DNA from: an uncultured Siphonobacter sp.
Lineage (GTDB): Bacteria; Bacteroidota; Bacteroidia; Cytophagales; Spirosomataceae
Assembly: GCA_913774715.1 (NCBI GenBank)
Contig: CAJYHS010000191.1
Coordinates: forward strand, 1 to 64,000
Length of the DNA: 64,000 bases
Direction of reading: 5' to 3'
Positions within the stretch are counted from its first letter, which is position 1, and each line of letters opens with the position of its first letter. The position numbers and the translations under genes are program-made. Below are positions 57,964-64,000 of this stretch, in pieces. The notes under the pieces are model-generated. The model did no database searches. It was given only the letters and a program-made list of their open reading frames with translations, and was not told the DNA's origin.

Positions 57964-58710
57964 TTATTTCAAGGGAGAGAAATCGGTCGGTACCAGGTAA
58001 AGATTGGTTACCCATTCCGTTAAGGATCCATTAGCCAGTTTTTCTGAAGCCGTCCGGACGGAAATCCACTCCGGATCATCCCGAAACGTTTTGAAAGATT
58101 TTTCTCCTGCTTCTTTGCTCGGCTGCGTTAACAGATACATTAGAATATTATCTACGTTATCCTGCGTCCAGTATACGAGGTTATTCATCCCGTGTTTTTC
58201 AAACAGCTTCGTCGTATGGTTCCGGAATCGAGCTAACAACAACGGCAGGTTGTAAGGAGTCGTCTTATAGGTACGCAGCTGAAAGACCCGGTTTCCTTTC
58301 TGGCTAATATCCAAAGCTGGCGAAAAGTCGGTTGTATGAAAAAACTGACTAATAACTTTGGAAACGATTCTACCATTTTTCTCAGACTCGCTGGATACTT
58401 TCTTCCATTCGGGATCATTGCTAAATGCTTTCCAGCTAGAATCACGAGCCGCCCGGTTTGGATACGACAGAAAGTAAATCAGGCAACTGTCGGGCTTGTG
58501 TTGAGGAACAAAGTAACCCACATTAGTCATCCCATGCTTGGCAAAAATCCGCATGGTATGATTCCGAAAACGGCTCATTAAATCAGGCTGCTTGCCTTCG
58601 GGAGAATAGTACACCCGCATCTCATACAAACGTGAATCTTTGGCCGGGGAAGTCTGACTGAACGCAGAAGTAAGGTTCAAAACAAGTAATAAAACAAAAG
58701 CAATACGCAT
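57964..58710 (-). CDS. Secreted NIPSNAP-family protein
   Basis: A 248-residue protein with a signal peptide (residues 1-18) and two NIPSNAP-like repeats. Each shows the R-L/F-Y/Q-L/M-R-x-Y start (RLYEMRVYYSP, RVFQLRTYKTTP), the F-R-N-H-T box (SRFRNHTMRIFAKHGMTNVG; ARFRNHTTKLFEKHGMNNLV) and the DPEW end (FSNDPEWKKVSSES; FRDDPEWISVRTAS). The dimeric ferredoxin-like fold of this family has been connected with vesicle or mitochondrial functions in eukaryotes; bacterial function is unknown. Confidence 0.85.
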   Translation of the reverse strand: MRIAFVLLLVLNLTSAFSQTSPAKDSRLYEMRVYYSPEGKQPDLMSRFRNHTMRIFAKHGMTNVGYFVPQHKPDSCLIYFLSYPNRAARDSSWKAFSNDPEWKKVSSESEKNGRIVSKVISQFFHTTDFSPALDISQKGNRVFQLRTYKTTPYNLPLLLARFRNHTTKLFEKHGMNNLVYWTQDNVDNILMYLLTQPSKEAGEKSFKTFRDDPEWISVRTASEKLANGSLTEWVTNLYLVPTDFSPLK

Positions 58711-58769
58711 GGAATTAGAGGTTAGTCATGATGTCTGCAAAAGTCCGTGAAAAATTGAACTTCACAAAA

Positions 58770-58803
58770 AAAGGGAGCTGAACATTCCTATTCAGCTCCC
58801 TTT
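58770..58803 (-). terminator. Terminator of the protease gene
   Basis: AAAGGGAGCTGAA pairs perfectly with TTCAGCTCCCTTT across an 8-base loop with A7 on the plus strand. Confidence 0.8.
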
Positions 58804-58817
58804 ATAATCCATTATTA

Positions 58818-60983
58818 TCATTTCAAAGAAATCCAGTCAGCTAAAATCCGGATAGATTCTTTTAACTCCGCGTCTTCTTTAAATTTAGAAATGAAGTTTT
58901 CTTTCATTTTCTGACGCGTATCCGCCGAGGCTACATCTTGTCCAGGCATTCCTCCACCGGTGTTACCCAGTTGAGTCAGTTTATCTCCCAGCAAGACTAC
59001 TTCGTAAGGATTGGGTTTTCCTTCGCCCAGTTTAGCTAATTCATCTTTACGCTTTTTAGCATCATCCATTTCTTTCCGACGCGTAGCTTCATTCAGAGAA
59101 AGTAAGGTTTTGTCCTTATTTTTCTGGAAATCCGAAACTTCAGCCGTTAAACGTAACAGGTCTGGATCCGCTTTATAACGTTCATTATACTTGGTCCTCA
59201 GTTTTTCAAGCGTTTTCGGATCAACGTTCGTGTACTCCGTAAAAGTACTTGGCTTGATCTGATCCCAAGGTAACGCCGTAGGCTGTGAGCTTTCACCGAA
59301 TTCTTCCGCACTGAAGCGAGAAGGTAACTCAATGTCAGGAGTTACTCCTTTGTGTTGCGTACTACTACCCGTAATCCGATAGAACTTCGCACGCGTCATT
59401 TTCAGTAGCCCTACCTTTTCGGTTTCTTTAGGCAAGAATTGGTTCAGATCCAGTAGTTGCTGAACCGTACCTTTACCGTAAGTCGTACCACCGATTACCA
59501 GACCACGTTTGTAATCCTGAATAGCACCAGCAAAGATTTCAGAGGCAGAAGCACTAAAACGGTTTACAATAACGGCCAACGGACCTGCATATACCTGTTG
59601 TGGGTCTGGATCATCGTCAGCATCGATACGACCCATAGCGTCTTTTACCTGTACTACCGGGCCATCTTTAATGAACAGACCCGTTAACTTAATGGCTTCA
59701 TCTAAAGAACCGCCACCATTGTAGCGTAAGTCAAGCACAACGCCATCCACTTTAGCTTGTTTGAATTGCTCCAGGAAACGCTGTACGTCGCGGCTGGTAG
59801 AGGTATAATCTTTCTCCCCTTTCCGCATTTCATCAAAGTTTTGATAAAAACCGGGTAACGTAATGACACCAATGCGATATTCCTTTTTATCATACGTCAT
59901 CGGCACTACTTCGGCTTTCGCTACGCCATCTTCTAGTTTGATCTTATCACGAATAATCTTGATTTCGCGAGGCTGGCTACCTGGAAGAGCGTCTGCTTTC
60001 AGAATATTGAGACGAACGGTTGTACCTTTAGGGCCACGGATCAATTTTACAACATCATCCAGTGCCCAACCAATCACGTCTACCATTTGCCCGTTAGCTC
60101 CCTGTCCAACACCGACAATTCGATCATTTTCACGAATCTGACCGCTCTTCATGGCTGGTCCACCAGGTACTAACTCCCGAACTTTCGTGTAATCGTTCTC
60201 AGGAGTCAACGTGGCCCCGATTCCTTCGAAAGACTGAGCCATTTCATCTTTGAAACGGGAAGCATCCGGAGGTGCCATGTAGCTCGTATGCGGATCAATC
60301 ACTTCTGCAAACGAGTTCATAAAGGATTGAAAAACGTAATCGCTTTTCACCTTGCTCGTCTGTTTGTCAAGATTGGTATACCGATCTTTAATTAACCGAT
60401 AAATAGCCGTGTCTTTCTTGCCCTGAAGTTTATAATCCAGAGCCTGACTTTTCACGATTTTACGCCACAAATCGTCCAGTTCAGCCGGAGTTTTAGCCCA
60501 CTGAGCCTTATCGCGATTGGTCTCGTAAGACTCATCCGTATTAAAATCAAACGGTTTATCCGTCAGTTTATTCACGTAAAGCATTCGTACATGAAAACGT
60601 TTCATGAACAAATTGAACAGATCATACGCTGGCGTCAGGTTACCTGCCTGCAGGTAATCATCGATCTGGTACCGGTATTTTTCGAACGCCTCTACGTCTG
60701 AAGCCAGCAGATATGCTTTGCCATTATCTACTTCTTTCAGATAATTCGTCCAAACTTTAGAAGAAAGCGAATCATCCAGAGGCATCCGACGGTAGTGGTA
60801 CGAAGAAAGAATCGTAGTAACTACTTTTTCAACTTCCTTTTGAGAAGCCGTAGGGACTAAAACAGTGGGTTGATCCGTACTAAAATTCTGGGCTACTGTG
60901 GGATGTTCTGGTTGAAACCCCAATAACACCAGCGGCACAAAGGCGAGCAAATAGCTTTTCATAGACATGTTATCTTGAGGCAT
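58818..60983 (-). CDS. Tail-specific C-terminal processing protease (S41)
   Basis: A 721-residue Prc-type protease. Three in-frame starts (60983, 60968, 60962) precede a signal peptide (MKSYLLAFVPLVLLGFQ). The N-terminal domain has NYLKEVDNGKAYLLASDVEA. A PDZ domain follows near ~250-330 (IGATLTPENDYTKVRELVPG, IVGVGQGANGQM), then the protease core DGVVLDLRYNGGGSLDEAIK with the Ser of NRFSASASEIFAGA and the Lys of YGKGTVQQ as catalytic pair. The C-terminal DUF3340-type end closes it. It cuts periplasmic proteins from the C-terminus. It stands 124 bp after the FKBP gene on the same strand. Confidence 0.9.
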   Translation of the reverse strand: MPQDNMSMKSYLLAFVPLVLLGFQPEHPTVAQNFSTDQPTVLVPTASQKEVEKVVTTILSSYHYRRMPLDDSLSSKVWTNYLKEVDNGKAYLLASDVEAFEKYRYQIDDYLQAGNLTPAYDLFNLFMKRFHVRMLYVNKLTDKPFDFNTDESYETNRDKAQWAKTPAELDDLWRKIVKSQALDYKLQGKKDTAIYRLIKDRYTNLDKQTSKVKSDYVFQSFMNSFAEVIDPHTSYMAPPDASRFKDEMAQSFEGIGATLTPENDYTKVRELVPGGPAMKSGQIRENDRIVGVGQGANGQMVDVIGWALDDVVKLIRGPKGTTVRLNILKADALPGSQPREIKIIRDKIKLEDGVAKAEVVPMTYDKKEYRIGVITLPGFYQNFDEMRKGEKDYTSTSRDVQRFLEQFKQAKVDGVVLDLRYNGGGSLDEAIKLTGLFIKDGPVVQVKDAMGRIDADDDPDPQQVYAGPLAVIVNRFSASASEIFAGAIQDYKRGLVIGGTTYGKGTVQQLLDLNQFLPKETEKVGLLKMTRAKFYRITGSSTQHKGVTPDIELPSRFSAEEFGESSQPTALPWDQIKPSTFTEYTNVDPKTLEKLRTKYNERYKADPDLLRLTAEVSDFQKNKDKTLLSLNEATRRKEMDDAKKRKDELAKLGEGKPNPYEVVLLGDKLTQLGNTGGGMPGQDVASADTRQKMKENFISKFKEDAELKESIRILADWISLK

Positions 60984-61106
60984 TAATCGTCGGAAAATGT
61001 GGGTATTATGAATAAAAAACTACTAAAAAAATAATACCTATACATTTGCCCCGGTGCCTCTATTTCATTCTTTGCTATAGGGATCGGGGTTCAAACCAAC
61101 GACTCT

Positions 61107-61877
61107 TTACTTTTCAATTTCTAATAATTCAACGTCAAAAATAAGAGTCGAATACGGAGGAATTTGTCCTGCGGCACGTTCGCCGTAAGCCAGCTGATAA
61201 GGAATATAGAATCGGAATTTAGATCCTACCGGCATCAATTGCAAACCTTCCTGCCAACCCTGAATGACTCCATTAAGCGGAAAACTGATGGGTTCGCCCC
61301 GTTCTACCGAGCTGTCAAATACTGTTCCATCAATCAGCGTACCATGGTAATGGGTTTTAACCTTATCCGAAAGGGTTGGTTTAGCTCCATCACCCTGTTT
61401 CAAAATCTTGTATTCCAGGCCACTAGTTGTAGTAACAACACTGTCTTTCGTTTTGTTCTCTGCCAGGAATTTTTCTCCAGCTAAACGATTTGGCTCGAAT
61501 TTCTTTGCATTTTCAGCCTGAGTTTTAGCGTGTTCCTCCTCTTGTGAGGATCTCATTTTCTGGCTAAAGTTGGCTAATGTATTTTGATATTGTTCTTGAG
61601 TAAGAACGTATTTTTCATCTTTAGAATCGCGAACGGCCTTCGCCACTAAATCCAGATTTAAATTAGTCAAAGATGGATTTTTAAGGCTACGGGCAATGTC
61701 CATTCCAATCGCATAGCTTACTGAATCCATCGAAGTTTTCAGAGTAGAAGCAGTTGCCACAGACGTTTTGGCAGCCACCGGTTTTTTAGCTGCGGGTTTG
61801 GGAGCGGGTTTCTTCGTTTGTGCAAGGGCCGTCAGTGAACAAGACACCAGGATAAGGGCAATACTACTTTTTTTCAT
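61107..61877 (-). CDS. Secreted FKBP-type peptidyl-prolyl isomerase
   Basis: A 256-residue protein with a signal peptide (1-19), a lysine/alanine/proline linker (KKPAPKPAAKKPVAAK), an FKBP_N helical dimerisation domain (MDSVSYAIGMDIARSLKNPS ... QEQYQNTLANFSQKM) and an FKBP domain from ~150 (TTSGLEYKILKQGDGAKPTL, VKTHYHGTLIDGTVFDSSVE, LAYGERAAGQIPPYSTLIFD). It catalyses prolyl isomerisation, as FkpA/Mip-like proteins do in the periplasm. The same-strand protease gene lies downstream; both help protein quality control. Confidence 0.9.
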   Translation of the reverse strand: MKKSSIALILVSCSLTALAQTKKPAPKPAAKKPVAAKTSVATASTLKTSMDSVSYAIGMDIARSLKNPSLTNLNLDLVAKAVRDSKDEKYVLTQEQYQNTLANFSQKMRSSQEEEHAKTQAENAKKFEPNRLAGEKFLAENKTKDSVVTTTSGLEYKILKQGDGAKPTLSDKVKTHYHGTLIDGTVFDSSVERGEPISFPLNGVIQGWQEGLQLMPVGSKFRFYIPYQLAYGERAAGQIPPYSTLIFDVELLEIEK

Positions 61878-62083
61878 GAAGTAAACTAACTGATTTTGAA
61901 GAATAGGTCTTCTCAGAAAGGAATTGGTGGTAGTGAAATGAATTAAACGAACGAAGATAGAAATTACTTTTAATACCTACCTAAAACGGCAGTATTTGAT
62001 AAAAATTATAGTATAAACGGGAATTTTAAAGTCGTTTTTCCAATACAATTACCAAAGTCATTGGTTTCTTACGAAATTTTAAC

Positions 62084-62128
62084 AAAAAGAAGCCGGAAAT
62101 TCCTTTTCGGAGTTCCCGGCTTCTTTTT
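62084..62128 (-). terminator. Terminator of the SGNH hydrolase gene
   Basis: AAAAAGAAGCCGG pairs perfectly with CCGGCTTCTTTTT across a 19-base loop. Confidence 0.8.
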
Positions 62129-62150
62129 ATCACTGATTTACAATCTAACT

Positions 62151-63572
62151 CTAATTGGATGCGTAGGTAAGTTTTCCCTCATTTTTGAGAATTTTGGCTG
62201 AAAAGACCCCTTTGATTGTAACCTCATGAGCCTTCTGGATGGTCACATTCGTCGAATAGTTAGGAATGCAGTTACAACTCCAGGTGGTGGGATCAGACCA
62301 TGAACCTGTTTTAACGGAAGTAACGGCCGGTAATGCGGGTAAAGCTTCCGGTGCTTTTGCCAGTAAGGGGGTCGATTTCTGAAGAAACTCCGTATTTATA
62401 ACATTAGCCCATTTTTCCGCATAACCAGCCTGCCCTACCTGATTCAAATGAACGTGATCATCGTTTCTGCCTTCGTTACCCACTTCATTGAGGTTAGCTC
62501 CCCTGAACACGTCACTAACACTAGCAATTACGTTTAGTTGAGCCTTGGTAATGTGATTGGTAATACCGGAGCCTTTAGTGTATTCCCCCTGACACTCTCC
62601 ATTAATCCAGCAGGTTTGAGCGACCAGCCAGGCTAATTTTGCGAATTCTGTCTCCTCCCTGGTTTTACGAATCACATCTTTTAACTGATTTTCAAAATCA
62701 ATCCCCTGGTTTTCCCGGTCATTGACTCCGTGACCGCATAATATCGCCCGTAACCCCGAACTTGGAGCATACGTTTTAATAGTGGTCCGAATATGAGTAT
62801 AAGGATGCCGTTGTGCATATTTAACGAAGCTATGATCGAACGGAATGTCGTAAGCTGCCTTATACGTCATTTCTATATTGGTTCCGCCAAAGGCAGCACT
62901 GTAAAGCAAAACCGGCACATTAAGATTCTTGACGACTAGCTCTCCAAAACGTCCCCAAAGCCATCGCATGGTGACAGCAGGCCCAATCCCGCAGTCCTGA
63001 CAGAGCTGAACCGGAGCATAGGGGGCGGCATACTTAGGATCGGCCGTATTCCAGTACAACTCATCATTCGGATTTGTTTTTACGTCAATCGCATTGACCC
63101 GATCTTTATACGCATCTCCATACGCATAATCGATGGTTTTACTGTAAGCATCCCCGCCAGCCGTATTGGAGTGACCGACGATCAGGAAAACCTCTCCTAC
63201 GCCTACCTTTTCAACCTTGGAAATCACCCCAACCTGCGTATTATTTTTTATACCCCGGACTTCCAGATCATACCTTCCCCCCGTCGCCGTGAGAAATCCA
63301 TGGTACGTGGCATCAGTAGCATTACTGGCAATGGTTTGCCAGCCGACCGTAGTGCCTCCTTCACCACTTCGAGCGTTCAGTCTGGCCTCAACCCGATCTA
63401 CAACCTGGGTCATTCGGCCTGTTACATAGACTTTTGCCTGATTGGAATTATCCCGCTGAATAACGGTACGAGTAACGGGGTAAGTAATAGAAATCTGGGC
63501 GTGAGCCGCAAGGGAAAATCCGATTGCCCAGGCAAACAGGCAACCTTTGAGGAACGGGCAAATGTTCTTCAT
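62151..63572 (-). CDS. Secreted SGNH-type esterase with G8-like C-terminal module
   Basis: A 473-residue protein with a signal peptide (1-25). An N-terminal beta domain (residues ~28-125) precedes the SGNH hydrolase (residues ~128-400): GEVFLIVGHSNTAGGDAY carries the catalytic Ser in an unusual GHSN context, CGHGVND is the block with Asn, and DDHVHLNQVG holds the Asp-x-x-His pair. Such modules act as sialate or sugar O-acetylesterases. The end (KTGSWSDPTTWSCNCIPNYS, TNVTIQKAHEVTIKG) is the first turn of a G8/beta-helix module that stops early. Confidence 0.75.
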   Translation of the reverse strand: MKNICPFLKGCLFAWAIGFSLAAHAQISITYPVTRTVIQRDNSNQAKVYVTGRMTQVVDRVEARLNARSGEGGTTVGWQTIASNATDATYHGFLTATGGRYDLEVRGIKNNTQVGVISKVEKVGVGEVFLIVGHSNTAGGDAYSKTIDYAYGDAYKDRVNAIDVKTNPNDELYWNTADPKYAAPYAPVQLCQDCGIGPAVTMRWLWGRFGELVVKNLNVPVLLYSAAFGGTNIEMTYKAAYDIPFDHSFVKYAQRHPYTHIRTTIKTYAPSSGLRAILCGHGVNDRENQGIDFENQLKDVIRKTREETEFAKLAWLVAQTCWINGECQGEYTKGSGITNHITKAQLNVIASVSDVFRGANLNEVGNEGRNDDHVHLNQVGQAGYAEKWANVINTEFLQKSTPLLAKAPEALPALPAVTSVKTGSWSDPTTWSCNCIPNYSTNVTIQKAHEVTIKGVFSAKILKNEGKLTYASN

Positions 63573-63892
63573 TACTCAAGTAGTGTTTATTTTGGCGGAA
63601 ACAACAAGCTACCTAGTTGTACTAGAGCAAGAGGGCAAACTCAGCTTTTTGTAGTAAAATAAGTGGCGGAACTTCGTTTCATGAGTACAACATTAATGAA
63701 ATATCAAAAGATATTCTAAATTCTGTCCATTTATTTATATTAAAAAAAACGGAAGGCTTGTTGAACAAATCTGCCTTCCGTTTTTTTCAACAAATCATTA
63801 TAGTTCAAACCATTAAAAATCAGAAACTAAACAACTACTTTAGACATCTTCCAAAGGAATCCTAAGCTGATCTTTTAGGTATTGCTATCTAA
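63573..63892. other. 320-bp gap with one terminator
   Basis: No gene was seen. It holds the hairpin at 63743-63787 and upstream sequence of the SGNH gene. Confidence 0.4.
63743..63787 (-). terminator. Terminator of the gene at the right edge
   Basis: A7CGGAAGGC pairs perfectly with GCCTTCCGT7 across a 15-base loop, about 105 bp after the stop of the T9SS cargo gene. Confidence 0.8.
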
Positions 63893-64000
63893 CTACCGTT
63901 TCACCACTTTTCGTAGGGAAGAGGAATAAGTAGTGATAATTTTCAATAGATAAGATCCCGCGGGAAGTTCTTCCAGATGCATTTCATTCGTTTGAGATTT
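63893..64000 (-). CDS. C-terminal tail of a type IX secretion cargo, partial
   Basis: A minus-strand frame enters from the right edge and ends with TAG at 63893. The 35 visible residues read KSQTNEMHLEELPAGSYLLK, then IITTYSSSLRKVVKR. LPAGSYLLKI followed after a hydrophilic loop by KVVKR is the type A sorting domain of T9SS cargo, recognised at the outer membrane and removed on export. The cargo domain lies beyond the window. Confidence 0.7.
   Translation of the reverse strand, partial: KSQTNEMHLEELPAGSYLLKIITTYSSSLRKVVKR

Noticed and set aside
61090-61110. tRNA-like GGTTCAAACC stretch between FKBP and protease genes
   Set aside because: No matching D-arm, anticodon arm or acceptor stem could be found around it.

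Overview
The window looks like a chromosomal segment of a Bacteroidota bacterium, most likely of the Cytophagales (Spirosoma-like). Pointers to this are a MurF-alanine racemase fusion, a DUF4290 gene directly before murA, a C-terminal tail of the type IX secretion kind at the right edge, HisKA_2 and LytTR signalling proteins, and promoters of the form TTG-19/20-TAnnTTTG. No tRNA, rRNA, CRISPR array or complete insertion sequence was seen.

Bases 1-10.8 kb look like part of a prophage or related integrated element, almost entirely on the minus strand. From right to left there is an HTH regulator (10299, plus strand) facing a divergent promoter, a run of small early genes (10160 down to 7423), a 988-residue primase-helicase with an SF3-like ATPase (7370-4404), a few small genes, a terminator, and a 270-bp block with many copies of the heptamer TGTAAGA that is a good candidate replication origin. 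Beyond that lie a control region with helically phased TTGTCC boxes, a probable structural gene and a beta-helix tail-spike-like gene. No integrase, terminase or att site is visible, so the element continues past the left edge. Several genes under 60 residues are added here, including a 40-residue single-membrane-span protein.

Bases 11-64 kb are ordinary host DNA. Main blocks: a secreted surface protein; a DUF892 ferritin-like protein; a MarR-TolC-adaptor-RND efflux operon (20049-13865); a GT4 glycosyltransferase with a GH130 phosphorylase, with a wobble-paired hairpin between them; a response regulator; an acidic protein, a short-SHOCT-type protein and a photolyase-like protein; envelope proteins; an Hsp20-like protein; YebC; a lipoprotein MsrB; CorA; MurF-Alr; a fasciclin lipoprotein; a THUMP-like methyltransferase; an MHS-type transporter; a HisKA_2 kinase and LytTR regulator pair; DUF6807; a P-loop kinase and methylglyoxal synthase; an MFS exporter and DoxX; DUF1080; an M1 peptidase; an SPFH protein with a small ribbon-helix-helix protein; DUF4290-murA; a broken ChbG/YdjC deacetylase; NIPSNAP; a Prc-type protease; an FKBP isomerase; an SGNH esterase; and the tail of a T9SS cargo.

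Points that stand out: the heptamer cluster by the phage replication gene; a 116-nt foldable element exactly filling a gap between two phage genes; two hairpins whose mismatches are G-U pairs only in the sense transcript; a 36-bp perfect palindrome just before the ribbon-helix-helix gene; a decayed short-chain dehydrogenase hidden in a 'gene-free' gap; a deacetylase split by one amber codon; MurA with Asp in place of the fosfomycin-target Cys; and long near-perfect stems shared as terminators by convergent gene pairs.
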